Of a stretch of DNA of 64,000 nt, positions 44,718 to 55,787 are shown one piece after another. Numbering within the stretch: the stretch's first letter is position 1; every line of letters starts with the position of its first letter. The translations under genes were made by a program, and so were the position numbers. This stretch comes from Neurospora intermedia. Its lineage: Eukaryota; Ascomycota; Sordariomycetes; Sordariales; Sordariaceae. The notes beneath the pieces are model-generated. The model saw only the letters and a program-made list of their open reading frames with translations, ran no database searches and had not been told where the DNA came from. The DNA lies in assembly GCA_037102815.1 (NCBI GenBank), contig BTPP01000002.1:1116001-1180000 (forward strand). Direction: 5' to 3'.

Positions 44718-46773
44718 TGTGAGGGAGTGATGAGAAGTCAAAAGACAGAAGAATAACAAGGCAACAACTACCACGCCAGGTGGTAGAGTTTAGCAGAAGC
44801 GAATGGGAAGAAAATAAAGATACAGACAAAGGTAGCTAAGAAGAAAACAAAGTAAGTTCGTTACTGCATCGATCTTTTATGTTGTTTTAAGGACAGTAAA
44901 GAGGCAATATCCATTCAAACCCAGGACCGCTTGGACCTCAGGAGGTGTGATTACCAGAATCACTAGACTGGTTTTTTTCACCATCTAGACCGTTGACGCC
45001 GCCGACGAGGAGGCCTCGTCAGGAGACTCGGAAGAGACGAGCATCGAAACTCCAAGGGGTAGACATGCTTCTCTTGGGCCAGCATTGTGGGCATGGGTAG
45101 CTATGGATGGCTGTGACAGTTGTGGTGTTGGTGTTGACGACTCATGAACTCGGTAATTTTCGAAACAGTTGAAACAAAGGGCTTGGCATTCTGAAACTGG
45201 GCGTGTAAGTGGTCTGGGAGCACACCAATTCTCGGTCGTGTGTGATTGGCTGAGCACGGCCGATGAAACCCTGTGGATTGAGATCAGCCTTGAACGATTC
45301 GTCAGATGTTGCTGTCGGTCGTGGAGTTGTGGGCGAAGCTATCCCCGGATCACGGAAGAGGACGACTCCCAGATTCCGGGGACTGGCACTTGCACCTGGA
45401 GCTAGCTCTGTCCTGACACACATGGGCCGATGATCCAATAACGCGTACACCATACGCCATCCGTTACCCTGTGGCTGATCAAAAGGCTCAACGTTGAGAC
45501 GGAGTGAGGTATTCGATTGGATTGGTGAATGGGATGAGCGAGTTCTGGAGCTGGAATGGGACATGCCGAATGCAAATGGTTTGAGCGAGCAATAGGGTCC
45601 ACAAGATCCCGTGACCTGGCTTGGCAGAAGAGGAAGCAAAAAAGGGTTTGGACTCGACTGTGCAGTGGCAGTCATGGTCCGTTTCACTTTTCGCGACTTT
45701 GGATTTTGCGCTTTGACCGCAAGCAGTCTGCTTGTAGCTTTGTACCTCTATGACAGTGGAGACGAGTACGCCAGCTGGCAGCGTTGGTCCACTTCTCTTA
45801 TCTACGGTCGGTCCCGCAGGCCCCGCTCTTCCGTCTTTGTCTTCGAGAGTAAGTAGTACAGTACTGTCACTGCAGCCTTTCAACTTGGAAGTTCAGGATG
45901 GCAATCGATCATTCGGCGAAACGGTGACGGGATCTGGACTGCAGTGCCAGTGCAGGCACGGCTTTAACAGTTTCCTCTTCGCAAGCAAGACCTGCACCAA
46001 CCCCCGATTGCCACTCACTCACTCACACAGTCAGTCTATGACCATCGAGAACATCCAATTCATCTACGCACGCGCTTGATGACGGGATTCCCCATGATTG
46101 CCATGAAACGGAAGCGCGATTGAAACGAAACCTTTCTTCTTCTTCTTCTTCTTTCTCCCGTTGAAACGCCGAGGCGCGCTCAGTTCCCGCCGTTGCCGTC
46201 GCAGTCGCAATCGCAATTACATACAATTCTTCTTCACCTTGTCGGCTTGACCGTCTCGCGCTCTGGCAGCTGCGCGTGCTGCGCCGTCGTGTGTTGACGC
46301 TTCAAAGTTGCTTGACTTTACAGTCCCGGCCCCGCCGCCTTGACCCACCACTGACTGCACTGCAATCGACCCATCTCTGCCTCCGTTTCTGGGGTATTTT
46401 CGCACCCTCCCGACCAACCCCTCGGGCGGCTTGGTTTCCGTCTTCGATTCCCTTTGCCCTCCCTCTTTTGGACCATCCGTCAGTCCCGTTGCTAGACGGA
46501 CAACAAACAGCTCAACTGGCGGACGGGGCCACTGTCCAAGTAGCCTCCGTCGGACACCTACCTACTCGAACGGCGTCAACAAACGGCGTCAACAGCCGAC
46601 CAGAAAGGGGGCTCCACCCATCCCGACAACGCCGCACCTTAACGGTACCGTACCTACTTACTGCGGTCTGTACTTGCCTATACCTTGCAGTGGTCAACGG
46701 ACCCGTACGGATCCCGGACGGAACCGCGGACGGACCACGGACCACGGACCACGGACCACACGGACGGCCCCCA
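44718..46773. other. Divergent region, no confident gene
   Basis: Between the protease and Myb-like genes. A 181-residue minus-strand frame (45142-45687) is proline- and serine-rich and unrecognised. 46276-46773 is in frame with the Myb-like gene but looks like a 5' leader. A short CGGACCA tandem repeat lies near 46720-46760, and a TTC-rich tract near 46135-46155. Confidence 0.4.
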
Positions 46774-48134
46774 ATGTCCGACGACCCCTTCCCGGCCTCC
46801 GCTCCCGGCGCCGGCCCTCCCGCCTTGGCTCCCGGTAAGCACCGCGGCCCCCGCTTCAGCTGGAACAGTGCCTATGAAACCACCTTCTTCACCTCCCTCT
46901 GCGAGTCGGTCCATCTCGGTCTGCGCGAGGGCAACACGTTCAAGCCCGAGGCCTGGGACCGCGCATTGCAGGCCCTCATCACCCACCACAACGCCTATGC
47001 CAACAAGGGCCACCTCATCAACAAGAGCGACAATGCTCGGAAAAAGTTCCGTCTGTGGCGTGGTCTGCGCGAGGATCCCGACTTCCACTACGATGTCATG
47101 ACCAGGACTGTGAATGCCTCCGAGGAAGCATGGGCCAGACATTTGCAGGTGCGTCGTCATGTCATGTCGGCATCGCGTTGCCTCGTCGCATCTTGATTCA
47201 GCGACTCCCGCTAACCTCATGCTTGCTGTGTTATCAGATGGAACCACTCTCTCGCTCCCTTCGTGGAAGACCTTTCGAACATGAAGAACTTTACGAGATC
47301 TTGTTCCCCGATGTCATCGGCTCTGGCGGCGCCCCCAAGCGACTGACCAAACAACGCCCCCGCAAGACGAACGACAACCTCAACCCTTCCGGCCCCGGCC
47401 TCGGTCCCGCCTCCAGCTCCGGCTCTGGTCCCGGTCACGGCCCCGGTCACGCCGACCAGGATGCCCCTAATACGACCATCATGAACCTCCTTGCCGATCA
47501 ATCCTACGGGAATCCTCATCCACAGGCCCACATGCCTCCTCCGCCGCCGCCGCCAGTCCATTCGGCTTCCGCCCCTCTTCCCTCTCCCATCCCCGCCCCC
47601 GTGTTGGCCCCCATTCCCACTCCACCAACCTTGCCGTCGTCTCAACCACCATCACATCCCCGACCCAACCTGAGCGCACATCAGCCCCGAAATAACCCCA
47701 GCACGTCCGCCCTCACGCCGCCCGAGGAGAATCCTATCCAGAACCGAAGAAGGCCTCACATGCCTGACAGCAATGGCTCCAGCGGCTCTACTAACGCTGA
47801 AAAACGCCGCCGTACTGCCTCAAATTCTGTTGACCACGCTTCCCAGCCCTCGGGTATTGCCAGCTCTTCCGCAGTCAGCAGTCTATCTACTCCCGATGCG
47901 GTAACAGCTCTGGCAGAGGTTCTTCGTTTTCCCAAGCCCAAGTTGAGTTGGGCAGAGCAAGCCGTCGAGATCTTCTTCCGAGACTTCGCCCAGGAGGATA
48001 TGGACTTTCAGCTTAAGGTGGCCGAAAAGGCCCTCACGGACGAGAACAAGGCCATGGTGTTTTGCAAGATGCCCAACCACGTGCGCAAACATTGGATTAA
48101 GCGTCTGAGGGAAGCGCACAACAGGAGTATCTAA
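46774..48134 (+). CDS. Myb/SANT-like DNA-binding domain protein
   Basis: Exons 46774-47148 and 47238-48134 join in frame to 423 residues across an 89-nt intron. Residues about 25-120 form a Myb/SANT-like domain (RFSWNSAYETTFFTSLCES, FKPEAWDRALQALI, NKSDNARKKFRLWRGL). This resembles the Myb_DNA-bind_3 group, which also includes Harbinger-associated proteins. A KRLTKQRPRK basic patch follows, then a long Pro/Ser-rich disordered region. Last comes a C-terminal helical part (LSWAEQAVEIFFRDFAQ, MPNHVRKHWIKRLREAH) that could be a dimerisation or partner surface. The start ATG at 46774 is chosen because the in-frame upstream sequence is repetitive and GC-rich. It is likely a nuclear regulator; targets are unknown. 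Confidence 0.8.
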
Positions 48135-48293
48135 GTGAACACGGTGGTCGCTTCTCACTCACAGACACAAGCACCCAAGCAGTGGTCTGAGGAATAGGCT
48201 GTTCTCTTCTAGCCTGTTTCAGTCCTTCTCTTTCTATCCTATTGGTTCTGCACGTTGGCGTTTTTGGGCCTGGTGGATATAAAGGCGTTCCGG

Positions 48294-48337
<44 letters not shown>

Positions 48338-49319
48338 TATGGGAAAACGTGCCTCCTGGATGGATATTGTCCGGTCAAGCAGTTTCTGTTTTGTTTACGT
48401 CGGCCAGCGGGTTGGTTTGAGCGAGTGATACCAGAGAACCTTCCTTTCTGAATGTCCCCATTGATCGCGAGTATTGCCTAGGGGCTTACATTGTGCTTTG
48501 CGTTCTTGGTTTTACAGTCATGGCCGGGCTCATGATTCGTTCCCCTGTATTGCTGTTTCGCTCTGTCAATTCGTGTGGTGCAAAATTGACGTCAACTCGG
48601 TCCCATTGGACATCTAGCAACCAGTGCTTTCGTACTATATCGTTCATTTCTATGACAAACCACTTGATGATTCGCTACTTGTTTTTTTGCCCCGTCCCGT
48701 TGCTTTATGTTCCGGCAGATAGATCCATCAACTGCCGGCGCCTCACAGTTTTCTGCATCTCCTTCGACCCGACTGTCGGGTCAGCATCAAGCCACCAAGG
48801 GGTAGACAGCCTAACGTGGAAATCGCTACCTCAGAGGGCCTTGCGGTTGGTCACCCACGATGGGACCCGAAGGACCGTTACAGTTCCCGAAGGCGCGGAC
48901 GTGGTTTCTCCCCACGGTCGGTCTTTGTTCCAGCCCGCTCATCTTTAAAGCCTTTCAGCCAGCCTGGCGCATGCCTGGCTTCCTGTGTGGTTCTCTTGCC
49001 GAGTTGTTTCCCAGTGGACAAAGACTCGACAATAGTCCCCTTGTTGGCAAGGCCAACTGTGTCTCGGAGACAACAGGAAGAGTCTACTTCCAGAAGACGT
49101 CCCGGACCCCTTAATATGCCGTTCCTCCGATCACGAATGTCGAATTGAATTTCGCAACCATAACGCACTTCAGTCACAAGAATTCACATATCATATCCGT
49201 TGTCTTACGTTTGTGATTGTTAGCATTTGCCCGCAAGAATCACCAGTCGCTACATTATATCCACAAATAAGTTGACATACCCACGAGCAGACTCGTCAAA
49301 CCCCCAGAACGATTGCTCG
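48135..49319. other. 3' flank of Myb-like gene, poly-T run
   Basis: Holds a 42-base T run and unassigned DNA. No gene recognised. Confidence 0.5.
48295..48336. repeat. Homopolymer T run (42 bases)
   Basis: Uninterrupted T tract in the 3' flank of the Myb-like gene. It could be a simple slippage-prone run, and its exact length may be a sequencing estimate. Confidence 0.95.
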
Positions 49320-49595
49320 ATGCCCCTCAAAAAGACCACCAAATCCACAGTAACCGAAGGGCTCATCCACGGCTTCGACCAAGCACGGCTGGACCGCTTA
49401 ACTGCCTCCATGCAGCCTCTCCTGACGAGAAATGCCATGGAAGAGGAACTCGAAGCTTTGCTGAAGGAGGCTGAGGACTGTCTGAAGGCCACTACAGGCG
49501 GGAAAACCAAGAGGTTACAGGGGTGGTGGGCAAGGAACACCAAGACCACGAAGATGGTAAAGACGGTGAGCAATACGGGGATCGATGAGGTGTAG
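49320..49595 (+). CDS. Hypothetical small basic protein, 91 aa
   Basis: Single-exon frame starting MPLKKTTKSTVTEGLIHGF. The middle is a plausible amphipathic helix (RNAMEEELEALLKEAEDCL) and the end is basic (KTKRLQGWWARNTKTTKMVK). I do not recognise it. A possible GTGAGC donor near the end (KTV-SN) means the true C-terminus could lie in another exon. Codon use is acceptable but the short length keeps confidence low. Confidence 0.4.
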   Translation: MPLKKTTKSTVTEGLIHGFDQARLDRLTASMQPLLTRNAMEEELEALLKEAEDCLKATTGGKTKRLQGWWARNTKTTKMVKTVSNTGIDEV

Positions 49596-51614
49596 ATGGG
49601 GACAGGGTATATCGGAATCATATGAGTAATGGCAGAAGGATTATGGGGATGAGGTGGATGGTAAGGGACCTGTGCTTCTCGGCAAGACGGCATTGAACAC
49701 GGTCAAAGGGTGGCTTCAGTTCTGGGGCTTGGGCGTTTGTTAGGAGGTCGTTTTCATTTTTTATTTTTTTTATTTTTTTTTTTTTTTTCCGAAAAATCAC
49801 CTGGCCTTTGTTTTGTACAATGGTCTGGTTGAAAAGTATACCTGAGAATGGGTGGGAGTTCAGTGGATATACTGGAACAACATACCCCTTTCATTGCTTC
49901 TTTTCCCGACTTCCCTCTTTACTTCTTTCGGCTTCTTCTTTTCCTTCCCTTACCCGTCACCAATCAGCTGCGTGACAGCCCATCATGAGCTCAATCAAAA
50001 CAAGTCCGAAAACCTCCATTCTCCTGTTGTCCACTCTTTACCACTTTGTTTCCCTCACTCCTTCCTATTTACCGCCTTCATTCGTGTGCGCACCTCGAGC
50101 ACTCTCTGAAGCTGACATGCTCATGATGAAACCTGTGCCCGCAACCGCCCCATACCCGATGGCGACTTATGACGTAATTGCATTTGACCTGGTAGGATTT
50201 TCTGCGCATCACGACTTCGCAATACTGGCAATACGTTATGCAAACGTGTCTTGTGCACATTGAGACTGTGTGGGTTATTCGGAGTAGTAACGGCTATCTT
50301 GGGTGTCTTGTGTGTTTGAGGGTGATCGATGTTGGTACTGACCTCGTTGACCTTTTGGAGGCCGAGGTACCTTCGATACTTATACCCGAGATCCATCCCC
50401 AATTCCCTCCCGTGGCCGCTCACGCCCGAGGCGATATATTGAACGCATCGATCATCTTCTCGGCGTCTGCAACGCTGGATTCACCTACGTGACGTACTAC
50501 TTTGTCATCCCTAGGACTGGATCTGATTCAGGTGAACGGAAGGTTGAAGGCCGACCAGATATTCTTACTCCTACTACATACATTCAGTCAATGACAGTGT
50601 ACACTGCCTTCTTCATCCCTCACTGCCGCATCGACTCACTGCCTTCGTTGATAATATTCACTATTTGGTTTGACATTGATCACACTAGGTATGATTTCAG
50701 GCGCTCTCTATCCCTTCCTTGTCCTACCTATACCTCGAATCACTCTTCCACTTGACTGTGCAAGCACTTCTCAGCTACTCATTCGTGTTTCCAAAAACGT
50801 CCATCTTCTTCAGCCTTCCCTCCAAGTCCTTTGTTCTTCTACACCTTCGCGCCTCTCCACAAACAGGTGTGTCGGCCCATCAAAGCTAGAGTAGGTACAC
50901 CTGACACGGGCGAGTGGTGGTATGAGTATCGAACCAAATATGGACAGCCTAACACCACTCGCTTTGAGGCCGTTACAAACATGAAACTTTGACATGCTGC
51001 GTGGTAATTTGGGAGCACGTGGGCCAAATATTTATCATGTCATTTCAATCAAGGAGAAGTTCTAAATTTCGATCGAAAGGCGTGACAGAAACGCGCGGAT
51101 TTGCTGACTGCACTCCTCAACGTGCACGCTTTATTCACTACTACAAGCGATTAAACGATTGAAAAGCCATTTGCTCAATGAGAGATCATCAAATTCTTTC
51201 ACAATGAGAAGTACACTGTCATTCAAAGTTGATAAGGCGGTTCAATCGAGGAGTGACGAAGGTGACTTTTTGGTCTTGGTTGCGGGGAAACCTGACTCCC
51301 AAGTTGTGCGATTCAAATGCTACCAGAGATACCCATTGTACATGGTAAAGGGGTCATTTCATTAGACACTGGAGGTAGCGAGGGCCGTGAATGGAATGCG
51401 GAAGTATCATCGACAAGAGGCGAATTGAAGACGAACGAAGTGTTGTTGTTATTTCCCTTTTTTTACCTCGAGGTAATCTGTAAGATATCCAGGCCTACTT
51501 TCCATCTTCTTCCATCACCCAACTGTCCCAACTGTCCTGAATGTCCCAACTGTTTCCCAACTGTCCCAACTATCCCATCACAAGCAACTCCAGCAGCCAA
51601 CGTACGACTATAGT
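49596..51614. other. Gene-poor stretch
   Basis: Contains a T-rich tract near 49750-49790, unassigned short frames, and a degenerate 9-bp tandem repeat at 51518-51573. No confident gene. Confidence 0.45.
51518..51573. repeat. Degenerate 9-bp tandem repeat, CCCAACTGT
   Basis: About six copies of CCCAACTGT with small variations. On the plus strand it would encode repeated Asn-Cys-Pro. It ends about 40 bp beyond the 3' end of copy B of the Cys-rich family. Confidence 0.85.
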
Positions 51615-51827
51615 CTAGACGTCGTAATCCTTGTAGTTGCTCTTACCCTTGCAACTGTAGCAATACCGCCCCCATGTGCTCGATTCCGTGGTTCTACCTC
51701 CGCTCCTGCACTTGCCCCAGCTCTTGTTGTTGTTTATGGCCTCGCTGCATTTGGTCTCCCTGGTCTCGGTTTTCAGTTCCCTAGCGCAACCGGGGCACTT
51801 GGTGCGGGTAATGGCGTGGAGACACAT
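51615..51827 (-). CDS. Small Cys-rich protein, MC-x8-C-x2-C-x12-C family (copy B)
   Basis: A complete 70-residue single-exon frame starting MCLHAITRTKCPGC. Cysteines are at 2, 11, 14, 27, 40, 56 and 59 (CYSC). Copy A at 36 kb has nearly the same positions, and both share the xAIT segment after MC. It is basic and has no signal or membrane segment. It leads a same-strand group with copies C and D. Probably a small metal-binding-type protein; no known name. Confidence 0.65.
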   Translation of the reverse strand: MCLHAITRTKCPGCARELKTETRETKCSEAINNNKSWGKCRSGGRTTESSTWGRYCYSCKGKSNYKDYDV

Positions 51828-52952
51828 CTTTTTGGTCTGTAGATGGTGAGGCAGCGAGTAATTGTTGATGGTGGTAGTATTGGTTAACGATGATGGTTGG
51901 TTTGCACTGTAGAGGTAGGCTTGATCTGCTTTGTGCTTGGGGATGGTGAGGTAAAGGGGAGAACAGAACGATAGACGGGGGGGATAGAGGAGGTATTTAT
52001 CTTGTGGATTGCTAGTTCTCGTATATCACGACTCGTTTGTACGTTACTAGAGGGATACGTTCGAGGGCAATCTGCGTCAGGGCCATATGAGAAGTACGAA
52101 CGCGGTGGTCTCTGTTTACTTGGGGCGACCTCGTTCGTTAGCTAGTAACCTAGAAGGTTGTGTGAAAGCCGCATTTTGCGAAAACATATGTCTGGGCTCT
52201 ACTTCACAAGCAAACGGCACACATTGAAGGGGCACTGCACTGCTTCATTGTGCCAATTTACCAGTGCCATGACAGTTCCAGAGTCAGATCAAATCGAATC
52301 AGAAAGCAGCCTTCAGGCCTTGAACACCCACATCGTCATCATCTCGAGCGAGTAGATGTCCAACGCCACTGTCATTACTCCAATTTTACTATTTCAATGC
52401 GTCAGAAGCTTCAAGTTGTTGCAGAAATGAGAAAGTGAGCTGTTAGATTAGACCTGTTGGGGATGATACATGGGGTTCGTCAGAGAGGATATCTACAGGG
52501 TGGTTGGGTATGTAGTGATGTGCGAAATACTTGTGGATCTTTTTTGCAAAGACCGGCTAGGGCGTTGACGAAGATGCGGAACGGCACAGAGCGGATATGT
52601 TGGTTGCCCAAATTGAAGGTGAATTGACGTGCAAGAAACGATCGACTGCGGGACTTCAATCAAGATGATGCGAAGGAAGAAGAAGCTGGACGTCGAAAAC
52701 ATGGAGCATTCCGGTAGGTAAACGCTCACGACTGTACCTTCCTTTACCTGCAAACACATGTATGCACCATTCGTTCTCGTGCCTTCTCTGTTCCTTCCCT
52801 TCCGACTGATGGCACCTGCCCGCCAAGGCGGAGAGGTCTCGAATAGCGATGGATAGTTCTTTCTGACCCGTGTTCTTCTCCCCTTTGCCTACCTAGTATT
52901 CCTCAGGATTGGACGCATCTCCCTCTCGGCCGCTAATATAATTCACAATTCT
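51828..52952. other. Intergenic between copies B and C
   Basis: Short unassigned frames only. It includes the promoter and leader of copy B. Confidence 0.45.
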
Positions 52953-53273
52953 TCATAATCTCCGGCGCCTCATTTTGTTCCCACTACTGAGTAACTCCCC
53001 TCTTTCGTCTCTCTTCCTCTTAAGTGACTCCCCTCTCTCATCGTTCTTCCTCTTGCAAGCAAAGCATCGCTGCGCGTTCGTGTCTGTGAAAGTGTTGATC
53101 GTCTCTCCGGTCGCGCATCTGCCATACTCGTCAGGCCAAGAAGCGTCCAATTCTGGTTGGTAGCCTTTTCTGTAGTATTTGTCAACCTGTTCACAGTACT
53201 CTCTGCCTCTGTGCTCGCGCATGAACTTGTTGCAGTCGGCGCAGTAGATTCTGTACACGGTTATTCTGCACAT
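52953..53273 (-). CDS. Small Cys-rich protein, MC-x8-C-x2-C-x12-C family (copy C)
   Basis: 106 residues from the inner ATG at 53273, which aligns with the MC start of copies A and B; another ATG lies four codons upstream. It reads MCRITVYRIYCADC, with the next cysteine exactly 12 residues later. The gap to the fifth cysteine is longer than in A and B (25 against 12) and is followed by CFAC. The tail repeats KRKxDERGExL twice and ends in arginines, giving a strongly basic C-terminus that could act as a nuclear or nucleic-acid-binding tail. Confidence 0.65.
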   Translation of the reverse strand: MCRITVYRIYCADCNKFMREHRGREYCEQVDKYYRKGYQPELDASWPDEYGRCATGETINTFTDTNAQRCFACKRKNDERGESLKRKRDERGELLSSGNKMRRRRL

Positions 53274-53893
53274 CTTGATCGTCATTCGATAATACTTAAG
53301 GGAATTTTTCGTGGTTGGCTCTGACTGTCAAACGTGGGAAACAAAGGTTGAAGCAATTTTGTTTGGAACTCGGCGCTGGTTATAGCGACCAAGATGGGAG
53401 AAATCTGCCTCCCTACCGCCAGCCTTTTATAGGACCTTACACGGGCACTGATGAGATGCTTCCCACTCTATTCTGTAGACTGGTGACATAATGAATGTGC
53501 CATTATACGGCTGGAGCCAGGCCTGACTGGCCGCTTTCGAGATTGGTAGTGCACTCTCCCCCGATACTTGTTGTCTGGATCAAGAAGAGGGACAAAAAAG
53601 GGTATTATGCTACCTAAGTGAATGCTGCTGTTACTTGTCGAGCGGCATGCACAGATGATTCACTCTGTGCTCCATAGATCAATACCATTTCTGGGTTTAC
53701 GTATCGAAAACTGCCATCCTCGGGGTTATCGAGGCCGCATTTTTCTTGTGAGTGGACAAGAGTATCATGGTTGCGGTAAATTGACGTTGCTATGGCTCAT
53801 AGCGTGAGCTGTCAGCTCCATTCGTTCATCAAACTTCCATTGTGACCTCGGAATATCGGCCTCATTCGAACCTTCAGATTGCCATCAACGCTC
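53274..53893. other. Intergenic between copies C and D
   Basis: Promoter and leader of copy C and unassigned DNA. Confidence 0.45.
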
Positions 53894-54259
53894 CTATAGG
53901 TATGACTTTCTGGCACAGTCGGAGCAAGTGCTCCAGTCCGTATCAGTCTTTTTGGTCACCCCTTGTGTGCATCCTCCGAACTGTCCTCGGGTTCGACCCT
54001 TTTTCTTAGCCTCCTCCTCTGTTTCCAAAACCATCGGCCAGCACTTCTCCTCCTTGACCTCGCTCCAAATTACGTTCCTGCATTCCCAGCATTTCTTTTC
54101 GGCAAATCGGCGGATACACAAAGCCGTGAGTCCTGAACTGGCTGGACGGCTGTATGCGGAGCTGGATATTGACTGCTTGAGACCTGCTTGTTGATGGAGG
54201 TACGTAGTACTTCTGGCTGTAATGTTCTGCGCAAGGGTGACGTTTTGGCTACTTTCCAA
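53894..54259 (-). CDS. Cys-rich family copy D, aligned start codon is TTG
   Basis: The frame 54259-53894 encodes 121 residues. Its family region starts at 54121 with LCIRRFAEKKCWEC. The spacing C-x8-C-x2-C-x12-C is exact, then a 23-residue gap, C-x14-C-x2-C and a basic end. Where copies A-C have the initiator Met before the first Cys, this copy has TTG (Leu). It either uses the upstream ATG at 54259, adding 46 Ser/Ala-rich residues, or it is a decayed gene that lost its start. There is no in-frame stop, which favours a working or recently lost gene. Confidence 0.5.
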   Translation of the reverse strand: MESSQNVTLAQNITARSTTYLHQQAGLKQSISSSAYSRPASSGLTALCIRRFAEKKCWECRNVIWSEVKEEKCWPMVLETEEEAKKKGRTRGQFGGCTQGVTKKTDTDWSTCSDCARKSYL

Positions 54260-55787
54260 GTACGCTGAAAGCTATTGCTTCCCGATATTTATGCCTTTTG
54301 TGATCCGAGAGGCATGAAACTCAGGTTGCACCCACAGCCCAAACGACTCGCAATGCTTCACAACGCGTTGGCAACTTGCGCAAAAATATCTAGCCAGCGA
54401 CACTCTGGGGCCATTCACTTCTTATAGCGTGTCCAGAGAAACAGGTGAACAACTGCACGACGCAGCCCAGCCATATCTTCCGGTGAATGGTCTTGAAGCC
54501 ATCACCATGTCTTGGTGTTCTTGGCACAAATGGATACCAGGTACACAAGCTTGGCTATTCTGAAGTGTATGTATATAAGTCGATCTGTGTCCACCTTCTT
54601 CCCCGTAGTCCCTCTTTCGCATTGGCAGTCACCTCCTCTGTGTGGTTCAACAAACATGATGTATGAGTCTTCGCTTTCCGATATGCTCGCTATCGTTCTC
54701 GCATGGTATTCAGCTGGATGAGGCCGTGGGATTGCAATCTTTGCCTCCAGTCGATCTAGACCATGGATAGGTATGTTCTGTCTTGGATCTAGAACCACCG
54801 TGGAATGTCCTGGAGTGGATCGTTCTCGGGGCTGCCTATTTCCAAGAAAAGGGGCCGCAGCGTGGCTAGCGGGATCTAAGACACATTACACGTGCTTTTC
54901 AGGAGTAATCCTCCGTATGCCCACGCTCGTTCGTGACAAAATCATGGTTGCCGTCAAGTCAGTTTTACCCCTGTTCATACGTCCTTGGCAAAACATTTAC
55001 CACTTTGGGTTCCCTTGATGAGGATGCACTATTTATACGACCATCAACTCCAAGTTTTTGCAGAGTCTCTAAAATGAAACCAATTTTCTTAGTGTAATGG
55101 GGGTAGAGTTCTGAATCATCAAATTCGGGATGGCCTGTGCGCGGCAACCAAGCCAGTCATGATGTAAATAACTTTGTTTTAATTGTACGTGACCCGATTC
55201 AGCTGTCGAGCACCCTGGTCATCTTCCATGATTAATTGGTCACCGAGCTATGCGATAATATACATCGAATCGTGAAAGAAAAATGGTAGACGGTAGCGGT
55301 AATGTTGGCATGTATTAAGAAAGACAGAATATAGCAGGTTAAAACTAGATTTGCAGTCAGACATCAGTAGGTGCACGGACCCACTGTTTTGAGTGTACGT
55401 ACCTGAGTTTTTGACTTGAGGTGGGTGTGCGGAGAATTACTCCTTCTCAGCCTCCATGTTTCGACCAGCCTTGTTGGTGAAGCCAGGGATAAACAGGAAT
55501 GCTAGCGTTCCCGAACGCGAAGCATGCCGGTGCGGCGACGATAGTGGCTGTAATAGACCAGCCTCCGCCGAGGATATGAGAAGTACCTGGATGACATGAC
55601 TGGCATATAAGATGGACCAGAAGGAAGCTAGCTCCAGGATGTTAGCTCTCTCCCTTTCTCGATTCGGCTAATACCAGGCGGCTCGCTGTAGTGAGTGCTG
55701 TTAGCTTTCCGGCTTCGACCGAATATTCTCTCGTTACATTCTCCGTGAGCCAGCTCGTCCTCCCTGCCGAGCGTCCATTCTTTCAAG
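54260..55787. other. Gene-poor stretch before GH16 gene
   Basis: Includes minus-strand scraps with a coding look (54502-54798, with CQCERG; 54965-55147) that I cannot assign. The last part is the GH16 promoter. Confidence 0.4.

Noticed and set aside
45142-45687. 181-residue minus-strand frame with ATG
   Set aside because: Pro/Ser-rich, no domain, and other frames in the same stretch are also open. Not enough to call a gene.
46276-46773. In-frame extension upstream of the Myb-like gene
   Set aside because: Low-complexity, with CGGACCA tandem repeats and no domain. The ATG at 46774 directly precedes the conserved part, so this is more likely leader sequence.
53988-54002. tRNA B-box-like GGTTCGACCC
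   Set aside because: No matching A box or cloverleaf. It lies within the frame of Cys-rich copy D.
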